DNA of 51,071 nt. It comes from Sphingobacteriia bacterium (GTDB lineage Bacteria > Bacteroidota > Bacteroidia > Bacteroidales > 4484-276). Both the position numbers and the translations under genes were made by a program. The DNA lies in the NCBI GenBank assembly GCA_009930115.1, contig RZYY01000006.1:1-51071 (forward strand). Reading direction: 5' to 3'. The notes under the pieces were generated by a model, which made no database searches, was not told the DNA's origin, and saw only the letters and a program-made list of their open reading frames with translations. Positions 34,711-44,544 of the stretch are shown piece after piece (position 1 is the first letter of the stretch; each line of letters opens with the position of its first letter).

Positions 34711-35845
34711 TTTTTTGCTGAATCAGTTTGATAATCTCACCGGCAATCCTTTCGGCCGAACCGGTGATTGCAAATTGTACAATATTTTGAGACAGACGTT
34801 GTCTTTTTTCATTATTGTTTGCCAGATCTGCAACAATAGTTCCGAGTTGTTCAGCCGCATCGCTGTCTTTGAGTAAAATCGCTGCCTGCTTGTCGGCGAG
34901 GGCCTGTGCGTTTTTGGTCTGGTGATCTTCGGCAGCGCTGGGCAAAGGAATCAAAATGCATGGCTTGCCGACTACACTGAGTTCGGAAATGGCAATGGCT
35001 CCTGCGCGGGAAATCACAATATCGGCTGCTGCATAGGCCAAATCCATTCGTGTGATGAATTCGTGAACATGAAAATTTTGCTGATCCATTGAAGGAACGC
35101 TGGTTTGTATGGCTGATTTTGCTGTTTCTGCAAACAGTTTTCCGGTTTGCCAGATAAGTTGCAAACCTGTTTCCCCAAAAGCAGCAAGATGATGTACCAG
35201 ACTTTGGTTGATGGAAAGCGATCCCTGACTTCCTCCGACAATAAGCAACACAGGTTTTCCTTTTTTCAGACTGAAATACGCAAAGGCTTCATCATTCTTT
35301 CCCATGATATTTACGACATTTTCTCTGACCGGGTTACCTGTTTTTACTATTTTTTCGGCCGGGAACCAACGCTCCAGTCCGTCATAGGCAACACAAATCC
35401 TGTCGGCCTGTCTGGCAATAAGTTTATTCGTTACTCCGGGAAAGGAATTCTGCTCCTGAATAACTATTGGAATGCCTCGACCGGCAGCTACTTTCAACGT
35501 CGGGCCACTGGCAAATCCGCCAACTCCGACCACCACATCAGGCCTGAAGTTTCTGATTATACTGTTAGCTTTCAACATACTTGAGATTAACTTGAAAGGA
35601 AAGGACAGATTTTTAAGCGAAAAGCTGCGCTGAAAACCACTGATCCACAATGCTTCGATCGGGTAGCCGGCCTGAGGAACTTTTTCCATTTCCATTTTCC
35701 CCGATGCACCGACAAATAAAATTTTACACGCGGGAACTGCCTTCCTGAGTGCATCAGCAATGGCGATGGCCGGGAAGATATGGCCACCGGTACCTCCGCC
35801 GGAGATCAGTATTTTAATTTCAGGCTGTGACATAGTCGGTTTCAT
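34700..35845 (-). CDS. murG: UDP-GlcNAc transferase MurG
   Basis: A membrane-associated GT28 glycosyltransferase that adds GlcNAc to lipid I, giving lipid II. The 381 residues show the G-loop ISGGGTGGHIFPAIAIADAL, the second G-loop VVGVGGFASGP, the third VGGSQGSLSINQ, and the donor-binding SRAGAIAISELSVVGKPCILIPLPSAAEDHQ (quoted in part: ISRAGAIAISEL). It overlaps ftsW by 26 bp and murC by 11 bp, so it is tightly coupled. Confidence 0.96.
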   Translation of the reverse strand: MKPTMSQPEIKILISGGGTGGHIFPAIAIADALRKAVPACKILFVGASGKMEMEKVPQAGYPIEALWISGFQRSFSLKNLSFPFKLISSMLKANSIIRNFRPDVVVGVGGFASGPTLKVAAGRGIPIVIQEQNSFPGVTNKLIARQADRICVAYDGLERWFPAEKIVKTGNPVRENVVNIMGKNDEAFAYFSLKKGKPVLLIVGGSQGSLSINQSLVHHLAAFGETGLQLIWQTGKLFAETAKSAIQTSVPSMDQQNFHVHEFITRMDLAYAAADIVISRAGAIAISELSVVGKPCILIPLPSAAEDHQTKNAQALADKQAAILLKDSDAAEQLGTIVADLANNNEKRQRLSQNIVQFAITGSAERIAGEIIKLIQQKNGF

Positions 35846-36992
35846 TTATACTATTTTCCTCGTCATTTTCAATCGAATGACTGACACTCAGAATAATTCC
35901 GATGCCAAAACAGGAGAACCAGAACGAAGTGCCTCCCATCGACAAAAAGGGAAGCGGCTGCCCGGTAATTGGTACAATATCTACTGCAACGGCCATGTTC
36001 ATCAGAGCCTGGATGACCAGGAGCAGACTGATCCCTATGACAAGATAGCTTCCGAATGGTATCTTGCATTTTCTGGCTATTTTTATTGACCTGAAAAGCA
36101 GGATCATGAAAAGCATGATGATCATAAATCCCCCGATCAGACCGTATTCTTCGACTATAATGGCAAAGACATAGTCGTTGTAAGCAAGAGGTAGAAAATT
36201 CCGCTGTGTACTTTTTCCCGGCATTTTGCCCAACAGTCCTCCCTGAGCAATGGCAATTTTTGAACGTAAAATCTGCTCATTGGGTTCACTTTCTTCTGTT
36301 TTGTCAAAAAAGCTTTCCATTCGATTGGTCCAGGTTTCAAGCCTGGGAAATACTTCCGGGACAAATTTTCCAACTATCAGCAATGAACTGAAACCAAGTA
36401 ATGCAATCCCAAATAATTTCAGGATATTTTTCCAATAAGCATTGCCAAGTAAAAGGAATAAAATGCTGACCATAAATAGAATAGCTGCTGTTGAGAGATT
36501 GGAGCGGAGAATAAGTAAGGTAACAATGATGAGAAGTAAACCTATTTTCAACATGAACTGTTTGAAAGTGAGCTCCCGCTGGTTGTTTTTTGCAAGAAAC
36601 CTGGCAATAAACATCATCATGGCAAGTTTGGCGATGTCGGAAGGTTGAAAAGAGAGACTGCCGGTAATGGGCAGATTGACGTAAATGTTTCGTGTGGCAT
36701 CGTTGATGCTTGGTGCAATGAAGAGTGTGGCAAGCAGCAGAGGGATCGAGAGAATCATCAGTAACTGACCGATACGGGAATAATAAATAAACTGAATGTG
36801 ATGTGCAATATAAAGTAAACCAAGACCAAAGAGCATAATGATGATCTGCTTGAATAGCAGCATCTCGGAAGAAGTGTCCTTTTGGTACGACAATGAAACG
36901 GTGGAGCTGTAGATGATAAGCAGCGAAGCGATCGAAAAAATGATCGTTATCAGCCAGATCACCTTATCTCCTTTGATGGTTAGTTTTTTCAT
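35820..36992 (-). CDS. ftsW: SEDS peptidoglycan polymerase FtsW
   Basis: A 390-residue polytopic SEDS protein that polymerises lipid II at the septum with FtsI. About ten hydrophobic segments are visible, from IIFSIASLLIIYSST to SCFGIGIILSVSHS. Conserved SEDS signatures include GSLSFQPSDIAKLAMM, NDYVFAIIVEEYGLIGG and ITGQPLPFLSMGGTS. Its position between murD and murG and the partner ftsI in the same operon favour FtsW over RodA. Confidence 0.93.
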   Translation of the reverse strand: MKKLTIKGDKVIWLITIIFSIASLLIIYSSTVSLSYQKDTSSEMLLFKQIIIMLFGLGLLYIAHHIQFIYYSRIGQLLMILSIPLLLATLFIAPSINDATRNIYVNLPITGSLSFQPSDIAKLAMMMFIARFLAKNNQRELTFKQFMLKIGLLLIIVTLLILRSNLSTAAILFMVSILFLLLGNAYWKNILKLFGIALLGFSSLLIVGKFVPEVFPRLETWTNRMESFFDKTEESEPNEQILRSKIAIAQGGLLGKMPGKSTQRNFLPLAYNDYVFAIIVEEYGLIGGFMIIMLFMILLFRSIKIARKCKIPFGSYLVIGISLLLVIQALMNMAVAVDIVPITGQPLPFLSMGGTSFWFSCFGIGIILSVSHSIENDEENSINETDYVTA

Positions 36993-37006
36993 GGTTTTCT
37001 GGGGAT

Positions 37007-38368
37007 TTAAAGATTTATAACTGCTTTTTTAAATTGGGTTCCACGATCTTCATAATTTTTAAACCTGTCGAAGCTGGCGCAGGCAGGTGAAAGCAGCACG
37101 GTATCGCCTTTCTGTCCGAGTTTATAAGCCGTTTGCACAGCTTCTTCCATAGAGGAAGTTTCGATACAAACGCCAGTGTGTTTTGCCAGCGAACGAATGA
37201 TTTTTGAATTATCAACACCGATACACACAATTGCTTTGACTTTTTCGGCCACGATAGGCGCAAGTATTGAATAGTCATTTCCTTTATCCTGACCACCGGC
37301 GATCCATATCACAGGTTTTTGAGCATTTTCAAGTGCCCACCAGGTGGAGTTGACATTGGTCGCTTTGGAATCGTTGATAAATTCGATTTTGCGAATTGTG
37401 GCCACATATTCCAGCCGGTGTTCCACACCCTGAAAGTCTGACAGGCTTTGCCTCAACGATTCTTTGCGAATGTCCAGGACGCGGGCGCTGATGGCTGCTG
37501 CCATCGAGTTGTAAACATTGTGACCGCCGCTGAGTGCCAGTTCCTTTAAAGTCATTACCATGGTGTCGTTATTTATGTTGATGTTAATTTTACTGTTCTG
37601 ATAATTCACTTTGTCAATTTTTAAAAATGCTCCCTGAGCAAGATTTTCACTTTTAATCGAGAATGGAAAGCATCTTGAAACAGGTTTTATCATTTCCAGT
37701 CTTGATGTAATTTCCTGATCGTCTGCGCAATAGATGAACACATCATCTGGGGTTTGATTTCTGATAATCCTTAATTTCGATTCTGCATATTTTTCGAAAC
37801 TGTACCCGTAACGGTTGAGATGATCCGGGGTAATGTTGGTCAACACAGCTACATCTGCCTTAAAATCAAACATGCCGTCGAGTTGAAAACTGCTGATTTC
37901 CAGTACCAGATAATCGTAATCCCTTTCAGCAAGCAACATAGCCATACTTTTTCCTATGTTGCCTCCCAATCCTGCATCAAGTCCGGCATTTTTAAGAATG
38001 TGCCAGATAAGCATTGTGGTGGTGGTTTTTCCGTTGCTGCCTGTTATGCAAATCTTTCGGGCACGGGTGTAACGGCCCGCAAATTCAATCTCGGAAATAA
38101 CAGGAATGCCGGCTTCTTTTGCTTTCACAACAAGACTTGCCTGATCGGGAATGCCCGGACTTTTAATGATCTCATCGGCATTGAGAATGCGCTCTTCGCT
38201 GTGTTTCCCTTCTTCAAAACTGATAGCATAATGAGAAAGAACATTTTTATATTTATCTTCAATAATTCCTCTATCTGAAACAAAAACTTCAAATCCTTTT
38301 TTCGTTGCCAGCACTGCTGCACCAGCACCACTTTCTCCAGCTCCCAATATGACCACCCGTTTTGCCAA
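37007..38368 (-). CDS. murD: UDP-N-acetylmuramoylalanine--D-glutamate ligase
   Basis: Adds D-Glu to UDP-MurNAc-L-Ala. The 453 residues contain VILGAGESGAGAAVLA at the N-terminus, the ATP loop ITGSNGKTTTTML, the central NITPDHLNRYG, and the C-terminal domain with FINDSKATNVNSTWWAL and LLSPACASFDRFKNYEDRG. It lies 11 bp after mraY and 14 bp before ftsW. Confidence 0.96.
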   Translation of the reverse strand: MAKRVVILGAGESGAGAAVLATKKGFEVFVSDRGIIEDKYKNVLSHYAISFEEGKHSEERILNADEIIKSPGIPDQASLVVKAKEAGIPVISEIEFAGRYTRARKICITGSNGKTTTTMLIWHILKNAGLDAGLGGNIGKSMAMLLAERDYDYLVLEISSFQLDGMFDFKADVAVLTNITPDHLNRYGYSFEKYAESKLRIIRNQTPDDVFIYCADDQEITSRLEMIKPVSRCFPFSIKSENLAQGAFLKIDKVNYQNSKINININNDTMVMTLKELALSGGHNVYNSMAAAISARVLDIRKESLRQSLSDFQGVEHRLEYVATIRKIEFINDSKATNVNSTWWALENAQKPVIWIAGGQDKGNDYSILAPIVAEKVKAIVCIGVDNSKIIRSLAKHTGVCIETSSMEEAVQTAYKLGQKGDTVLLSPACASFDRFKNYEDRGTQFKKAVINL

Positions 38369-38379
38369 ACTTTTTTCTC

Positions 38380-39636
38380 CTATCTGATTTTTAATGTGAT
38401 TACTGTGAATACTGCAAGCATAATCCCAACGATGAAGAACCTCAGCACTATTTTTGGTTCGGCGTACCCCTCCAACTGATAATGATGATGCAGGGGTGAC
38501 ATTTTGAAAATGCGTCGTCCCGTGCCAAATCTCTTTTTGGAATATTTAAAATAGCTGACCTGCATAACCACCGAAAGGCTTTCAGCCAGAAATATGCCGC
38601 ACAACAACGGAATTAGCAGTTCTTTGCGCAGCATGATGGCAAACACTGCTATGATTCCTCCAATGGCCAGCGAACCGGTATCACCCATAAAAACCTGGGC
38701 CGGATAAGCATTGTACCATAAAAATCCAATACATGCACCAACGAATGCAGCAATATAGATTACCAGCTCACCGGTATTTGGTATGTACATAATATTGAGA
38801 TAGTTGGCAAAGAAAATATTGCCTGACACATAGGCAAAAATGGCCAACGTGATTCCTACGATTGCCGAGACTCCGGTAGCCAGCCCGTCCATTCCGTCGG
38901 TTAAATTGGCACCATTGGACACTGCGGTAATAATTAGAATTACTATGGGAATAAAAAAGAGAAAAGCCCATTTTTCATATCCGTCACCCAGCCAGTTTAC
39001 GAAGATGGCATAATCAAATTCATTGTTTTTGAAAAACGGAATAGTACTTTTGGTTGATTTCACATTTTTTGGTGAATATAGATTTTGTGGAGATTCACCA
39101 ATCTCAAGGGTTTCAGTAAGCTCAACCGAGTCGATGAACGAAACATCAGTCGTTTTTTCGCGGATTACAATCTCAGGGCTGAAATACATCATGGCGCCAA
39201 CAAAGAATCCAAGAATGACCTGACCGACGATTTTAAACCTCCCCGCCAATCCTTTTTTATCTTTTCTGAATACTTTGATATAGTCGTCAATAAAACCGAT
39301 AATGCCCAGCCAGACTGTGGTTACCAGTATAATGATGATATAGATATTGGTAAGATCAGCAAATAGGAGGGTAGGAACAAGGATTGCACCAAGGATGATC
39401 AACCCACCCATAGTTGGTGTTCCTTGTTTTTCCATTTGACCTTCAAGTCCCAGATCACGTATGGTTTCGCCGACCTGCATTTTTTTCAGGAAATTGATTA
39501 GTTTTTTACCGAAAAGCAATGAAATGACCAGAGAAGTGATCACTGCTGCACCTGCCCTGAATGAAATATACTGGAACAGGCCTGCACCAGGGAAGTCGTA
39601 AAGCTTTTCAAGATATCCGAACAAATGATAAAACAT
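38380..39636 (-). CDS. mraY: Phospho-MurNAc-pentapeptide transferase
   Basis: Transfers phospho-MurNAc-pentapeptide to undecaprenyl phosphate, forming lipid I. Catalytic blocks include [48 protein letters not shown] and [17 protein letters not shown]. At 418 residues it is longer than the 360 of E. coli. The excess is an extra polar segment at about residues 152-212, placed after a transmembrane helix; I recall similar insertions in other Bacteroidota. It lies 11 bp after murE. Confidence 0.96.
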   Translation of the reverse strand: MFYHLFGYLEKLYDFPGAGLFQYISFRAGAAVITSLVISLLFGKKLINFLKKMQVGETIRDLGLEGQMEKQGTPTMGGLIILGAILVPTLLFADLTNIYIIIILVTTVWLGIIGFIDDYIKVFRKDKKGLAGRFKIVGQVILGFFVGAMMYFSPEIVIREKTTDVSFIDSVELTETLEIGESPQNLYSPKNVKSTKSTIPFFKNNEFDYAIFVNWLGDGYEKWAFLFFIPIVILIITAVSNGANLTDGMDGLATGVSAIVGITLAIFAYVSGNIFFANYLNIMYIPNTGELVIYIAAFVGACIGFLWYNAYPAQVFMGDTGSLAIGGIIAVFAIMLRKELLIPLLCGIFLAESLSVVMQVSYFKYSKKRFGTGRRIFKMSPLHHHYQLEGYAEPKIVLRFFIVGIMLAVFTVITLKIR

Positions 39637-39647
39637 CAGTCAGCGGT

Positions 39648-41111
39648 TTATTTTTCGTTGTTTAAGTATTCATGTAAAATTTCACGGTCGTCGAAATGAA
39701 ATTTCACGCCTTTGATTTCCTGGTATGTTTCATGCCCTTTTCCGGCTACCAGGATAATATCCCCTTTCAGAGAAATCATAATTGCTGTTTTGATGGCTTC
39801 GCGCCTGTCAGTAATTCTGATGGCTTTTCGTTTGAGAGCGCCGTCAAGTCCGGCCTCCATATCATCAATGATGGTGTCGGGGTTTTCGGAACGCGGGTTA
39901 TCAGAAGTAAGAAAAACCCGGTCACTCAACTGGCATGCAACCTTTGCAAGAATTGGCCTTTTAAGTTTGTCACGGTCACCACCGGCTCCTATAATGGTTA
40001 TCAGGTGTTCGTTATGAGGTCGCACCTCGTTGATGGTTTGCAGTACATTTTGAAGTGCATCCGGTGTGTGGGCATAGTCCACAATAGCAGTAATTCCAGC
40101 TTTTGACCCGATTACCTGAAAGCGTCCCTCTACGGGGGTCAGCCGGCTTAGTTCGGGCAATACTTCGTCAGGCTGAAATCCCTCTATCCTTGCAACAGCA
40201 TAAACTGCCATCAGGTTATAAGCATTGAAACCCCCGACAAGCCTGCACCACAATTCCCGGTTATCAATTCTAAGCTGAAGACCTTCAAAGCGGTTTTCAA
40301 TAATTTTTCCTTTGTAATCAGACGGGCTTTTCAAAGCGTAGGTAAATTTTCTGGCTGACGTATTCTGTAGCATTACCATTCCATTCCGGTCATCCGTATT
40401 CACCAGGGCAAAGGATGCGGGAGTCAGCTGGTCAAAGAGTTTCTTTTTGGCTTTGATATAATTTTCGAAAGTCAGATGATAGTCAAGATGATCATGAGTA
40501 ATATTGGTAAATACAGCTCCATGGATATTCAAACCTGCTATACGATCCTGATCAATGGCATGGGAGCTCATTTCCATAAAACAGTAATCGCATCCCCGGT
40601 CAACCATTGCTCTGAGGTTTTGATTAATCTGCAAAGCATCGGCTGTTGTATGAGTTGATGGGATTTCATGACCATCAATCAGGTTTTTAATGGTTGAAAG
40701 CAAACCGGTTTTATATCCCAGAGCTCTGAAGAGGTGGTAAAGGAAAAATACTGTGCTGGTCTTACCATTAGTTCCGGTAATTCCAATCACTTTGAGTTTG
40801 CCGGAAGGATGGCCGAAATAGGCACATGATGATTTTGCCAACGCTTCAGCACTGTTTTTAACCAGTATGTAGGTTGCATTTTCTGTTCTTTCTTCAGGTA
40901 GGTGCTCGCAAATTACCGCTGTTATTCCTCTTGAAATAACATCAGGGATGAAATGATGACCGTCGGTTCGTGTGCCTTTCACTGCTACAAACAAATCACC
41001 TGTTTTTGCTGTTCGCGAATCAAATGACACATAATGCACATTTTGGTCAAGCGTCCCGAAAATTTGTTTTATGTCAATACTGGATAATATGTCAGTCAGT
41101 TTTTTGATCAT
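39648..41111 (-). CDS. murE: UDP-MurNAc-tripeptide synthetase, probably meso-DAP adding
   Basis: Adds the third residue of the stem peptide. From the ATG at 41111 it has 487 residues; an ATG at 41129 is possible but gives a less typical N-terminus than MIKKLTDILSSI. Motifs are the ATP loop GITGTNGKTSTV, NITHDHLDYHLTFENY and AIVDYAHTPDALQN. The specificity motif DNPR (in TSDNPRSENPD) indicates meso-diaminopimelate rather than lysine. It overlaps the end of ftsI by 20 bp. Confidence 0.95.
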   Translation of the reverse strand: MIKKLTDILSSIDIKQIFGTLDQNVHYVSFDSRTAKTGDLFVAVKGTRTDGHHFIPDVISRGITAVICEHLPEERTENATYILVKNSAEALAKSSCAYFGHPSGKLKVIGITGTNGKTSTVFFLYHLFRALGYKTGLLSTIKNLIDGHEIPSTHTTADALQINQNLRAMVDRGCDYCFMEMSSHAIDQDRIAGLNIHGAVFTNITHDHLDYHLTFENYIKAKKKLFDQLTPASFALVNTDDRNGMVMLQNTSARKFTYALKSPSDYKGKIIENRFEGLQLRIDNRELWCRLVGGFNAYNLMAVYAVARIEGFQPDEVLPELSRLTPVEGRFQVIGSKAGITAIVDYAHTPDALQNVLQTINEVRPHNEHLITIIGAGGDRDKLKRPILAKVACQLSDRVFLTSDNPRSENPDTIIDDMEAGLDGALKRKAIRITDRREAIKTAIMISLKGDIILVAGKGHETYQEIKGVKFHFDDREILHEYLNNEK

Positions 41112-43239
41112 TCGGATAACATATTTCAAGCGTTAGATAAATATGATCGCCTGTTCTGAAGGAGATTCCCGGAGCCAGCGATTGTTTTTTTACTACACCT
41201 TTGCCATTAATTTTTACAACAAACCCCAGATTTTCGAGCAGATAAACTGCATCACTTGCACAAAGTCCGGTTACGTCAGGAATGCCTTCGGGGCGGGCGT
41301 CGATGCTTAGAGGCTGATCGAGCGGTGTGTCAATTAGTTCTGCAAGTTCCGGAGAAAGGTTCTCAGGTATTTGTTTTTCAGGTACCGAAAATTGGGATGT
41401 ATGAGCAATAAAATCTGCTTTATTCTGTGGGTCAATGCGATATTCAAAAGCATAAACCATATCGGCGATTTCTTTGAATACCGGAGCAGCTACCTGAGAT
41501 GCATAATAAGCCCCCTGATTGGGTTTATAAATGACTACCATACATGAAAACTGAGGGTTATCAGCAGGGAAATAGCCTATAAAAGATGCGTTGTATTTTG
41601 CGATGTAATGTCCGCCTTCGTTGATTTTTGCCGTACCTGTTTTACCTGCAATTTTATATTCGGCATTGCTTACATTTTTTGCCGTACCATTTTCTACCGT
41701 TGATTCCAGAAAACGCCGGGACATTTTAATGGTTTTTTCAGAAGCAATATTTTTCCTGATTATTTCTGGTTTGAATTCTTTCACTACACTGTTTCCTTCG
41801 CGTATCTCTTTTACAAGCATTGGCTTTACCATTTTGCCATTATTAGCAATGGCATTGTAAAAAGTGAGCATTTGAAGCGGAGTAACTAAAACCTCATATC
41901 CGATCGACATCCAGGGGAGTGTAACTGCTGACCAGTAATTTCTCCGGTCTTTAAGAGAAGGATTTTTTATGAATGGTTTTGGTTCGCCGGGTATATCAAT
42001 TCCGGTTGCATCAGCCGGAAACAAACCGGTGAGCCTTCTGTAGAAAAGATCATTTTTTCCGGTAAAATGATCATAAATGATTTTTGATATTCCGACATTT
42101 GATGAATGTGTAAGACATTCTTCAGGTGTAAGCCAGCCATCAGGGTCTATTCTGTGCGAATCTTTCATTTCTCTGTTGTTGTAAGTGGAATATCCCTGGC
42201 CAATGAATACCGAGTCCAGTTTGTCAAGTACACCCTCTTCCATGGCTACCATAAGAGATGGCATTTTGAATGTGGACCCGGGCTCAAAAAGTTCTCCAAC
42301 AGCAATATTGTAAGTTTCTTTGTACTTTCCATCTTTCGGATCACGAATCAGGTTAACCATTGCCCTTACTTCTCCGGTAGCAACTTCCATCAGGATTACC
42401 GTGCCCTTTTCTGCTTCGTGCTGTTCAAGATGATGGAGGAGTGAGTTGTGGGCTACATCCTGCAGATAAGTATCGACGGTAGTAAACACATCCTTTCCGT
42501 TGACCGGTTCCACGTTGTTGGGATGCGGAACGGGTTTCCAGGCTCCAAAACCTATTCGCTGCATCAACTGGCAGCCTTTAATTCCGTCAAGATATTCGTT
42601 GTAACGGCCTTCAATTCCTACTAAAATTTTCAATGAATCCACAGGATTGTCAAGAATATAGCCAATTGTTCGTTTTGCCAGATTCTCAAAAGGATATTCC
42701 CGCCGCGTTGACCGGATGGCGATCAGGCCACCTTTATATTTACCGCGGTTTATAATTGGAAATTTCTCAAGTCGGGTCAACTGGTCAAATGTTACATTGT
42801 TTTGAATCAATAAAAAACGGTTCCCTGCTTCTCTTGCTTTAATCAGTTTTTGTTTGTATTCCCAGTTAGTTCCGTCGCCGAACAATTTCGACAATCTCAA
42901 TGCCAGCCAGCTAACACTGTCGTTGAATAATTTATCATCGATCAGCGGCGAGGCAACATCCATTCTGATTTGAAACACAGGTATGGAAGTAGCCATAAGT
43001 CGGCCATCGTTTGAATAAATGCTTCCGCGCATGGCTTCAATATTGTTGTCGAAACGGAATTCATGTTTGTCAGCAATGATATTAAGCTCGTGAGCCTTGA
43101 TAATCTGAAGCTGAATAATTCTTAGGAAAATTACCATTGCAAAAAGCAGCAACAAGGCATAGACAAAGTAGGTACTTACCATGCTTCTCTTGCCCGGCCC
43201 GGTGTCCACTTTTTGCGGATTCTCCTGTTGTTTTTTCAT
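41092..43239 (-). CDS. ftsI: Septal penicillin-binding protein FtsI with PASTA domain
   Basis: A class B PBP transpeptidase for septal cross-linking, 715 residues. A cytoplasmic N-terminus and one membrane helix (about 20-45) precede the dimerisation region and the transpeptidase domain. The active-site motifs are SxxK in EPGSTFK, SxN in HSSNVG and KTG in AGKTGTAK. The C-terminus carries one PASTA domain (IPDVTGLCASDAVYLLENLG), absent from E. coli FtsI but common in Bacteroidota. ftsL is 12 bp upstream and murE overlaps its end. Confidence 0.95.
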   Translation of the reverse strand: MKKQQENPQKVDTGPGKRSMVSTYFVYALLLLFAMVIFLRIIQLQIIKAHELNIIADKHEFRFDNNIEAMRGSIYSNDGRLMATSIPVFQIRMDVASPLIDDKLFNDSVSWLALRLSKLFGDGTNWEYKQKLIKAREAGNRFLLIQNNVTFDQLTRLEKFPIINRGKYKGGLIAIRSTRREYPFENLAKRTIGYILDNPVDSLKILVGIEGRYNEYLDGIKGCQLMQRIGFGAWKPVPHPNNVEPVNGKDVFTTVDTYLQDVAHNSLLHHLEQHEAEKGTVILMEVATGEVRAMVNLIRDPKDGKYKETYNIAVGELFEPGSTFKMPSLMVAMEEGVLDKLDSVFIGQGYSTYNNREMKDSHRIDPDGWLTPEECLTHSSNVGISKIIYDHFTGKNDLFYRRLTGLFPADATGIDIPGEPKPFIKNPSLKDRRNYWSAVTLPWMSIGYEVLVTPLQMLTFYNAIANNGKMVKPMLVKEIREGNSVVKEFKPEIIRKNIASEKTIKMSRRFLESTVENGTAKNVSNAEYKIAGKTGTAKINEGGHYIAKYNASFIGYFPADNPQFSCMVVIYKPNQGAYYASQVAAPVFKEIADMVYAFEYRIDPQNKADFIAHTSQFSVPEKQIPENLSPELAELIDTPLDQPLSIDARPEGIPDVTGLCASDAVYLLENLGFVVKINGKGVVKKQSLAPGISFRTGDHIYLTLEICYPNDQKTD

Positions 43240-43251
43240 GACTAAATGGTT

Positions 43252-43662
43252 TTAAGGTTCAATAAAAAGTTTAGTGGGTGGTTTTTCAAGTCGTTTTAAG
43301 CCAACAGGTTGAAGTTCGTTTTCAAGGACAGAAGGCTGTGTTTTTAGGTTAACACAGGATTTCATGTGAATATAGTCATAGTGCAACTCAATGAGTTCGT
43401 TGTTCAGCCTGTTCAGCGCCCTTATGTTACGGTCGGCGGTGTAATTGCTTTTGATGTAGATAAGTCCGAGAATTGCAAGAAAGATGATGAAGGGTATCCA
43501 GCTCTTCAGACTTTTTTTAGCCAAAAAAGAACCATCAAGCAAAGCGTGCATATGCCGGGTTGCAGCTCTGCGTTTTTTTATTTCTGCAGGTTGCTTTTGG
43601 GATGATTTGTATGTATTGGCTTGCATATTCATCTGAGTGAGAGGGTTAAAGTTTTTCGGCAA
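43252..43662 (-). CDS. ftsL: FtsL-like divisome protein
   Basis: A 136-residue bitopic membrane protein. After a basic cytoplasmic part there is one transmembrane segment (about 52-72, WIPFIIFLAILGLIYIKS), then a short coiled-coil-like helix (ADRNIRALNRLNNELIELHYDY). Topology, size and position between rsmH and ftsI mark it as the FtsL counterpart, although sequence identity to E. coli FtsL is not expected. The start overlaps rsmH by 17 bp; an internal ATG at 43632 is an alternative. Confidence 0.8.
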   Translation of the reverse strand: MPKNFNPLTQMNMQANTYKSSQKQPAEIKKRRAATRHMHALLDGSFLAKKSLKSWIPFIIFLAILGLIYIKSNYTADRNIRALNRLNNELIELHYDYIHMKSCVNLKTQPSVLENELQPVGLKRLEKPPTKLFIEP

Positions 43663-44539
43663 TTCTTAATTTAGCGCTTCTGGCCCTGTTATTCAACCGG
43701 ATTTCATCTGTTGAAGGTATCATTGGTTTGGTGTTGATGGCACGGAAAGGCAGGTTTCTGTTGCCAAAGAAATCTGTTTTTACTTCACCTTCGAAATTTC
43801 CGGTTTTGATAAAATTTTTAACCAGCCTGTCTTCCAGTGAATGATATGAAAGAACCACCAGGCGCCCTCCCGATTTTAGCACCTCTGAGGCCTGCATAAG
43901 CATTTCCTTCAATGCGTCCAGTTCCTTGTTTACTTCGATGCGCAATGCCTGCATTACCTGTGCAAAAAATTTATTTTCCTGATTTTTAGGGGCAAAACGG
44001 CCTAAAGCTTCTTTCATATCTTCAAATGTTATGATTTTGCCATAAGCTCTGGATTTCACCAAGGCGTTAGCCAATGCCCGTGAATTGGCAAGTTCTCCGA
44101 ATTTTTTAAAAAGTCCTGCGAGTTCTTCTTCAGTAAATGTGTTCACGATTGTCCGGGCTGAAACCTTCTGAAGCCGGTTCATTCTGAGGTCAAGTTCGCC
44201 ACCTGACCGGGTTGAAAAACCTCTTTCAGGGCTGTCAATCTGATGTGAACTGACACCAAGATCAGCCAGAATGCCATCCACCGGTAATGCCTGATAATAT
44301 TTTAAAAACTGCTTCAAGTATCTGAAGTTATGGTTTATCAGTGTTAGTCTTTTGTCGTCAATTTTGTTGGATGTTGCGTCCTGATCCTGGTCAAAAGCAA
44401 TCAGCCGGCCATCAGTAAGTTTATTGAGTATCTGAGCTGAATGTCCCCCTCCGCCAAAGGTTACATCCACATAGGTTCCACAGGGTTTTATTTGCAGACC
44501 TTCAATACATTCGTTGAGCATTACCGGCTGGTGATACAT
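43646..44539 (-). CDS. rsmH: 16S rRNA (cytosine1402-N4)-methyltransferase
   Basis: Methylates N4 of C1402 in 16S rRNA. The 297 residues begin MYHQPVMLNECIEGL and show the SAM-binding VDVTFGGGGHS, the region GILADLGVSSHQIDSPERGFS, LDLRMN and the C-terminal VLSYHSLEDRLVKNF. It lies 5 bp after mraZ, the usual arrangement at the head of dcw operons. Confidence 0.96.
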   Translation of the reverse strand: MYHQPVMLNECIEGLQIKPCGTYVDVTFGGGGHSAQILNKLTDGRLIAFDQDQDATSNKIDDKRLTLINHNFRYLKQFLKYYQALPVDGILADLGVSSHQIDSPERGFSTRSGGELDLRMNRLQKVSARTIVNTFTEEELAGLFKKFGELANSRALANALVKSRAYGKIITFEDMKEALGRFAPKNQENKFFAQVMQALRIEVNKELDALKEMLMQASEVLKSGGRLVVLSYHSLEDRLVKNFIKTGNFEGEVKTDFFGNRNLPFRAINTKPMIPSTDEIRLNNRARSAKLRIAEKL

Positions 44540-44544
44540 AACCG

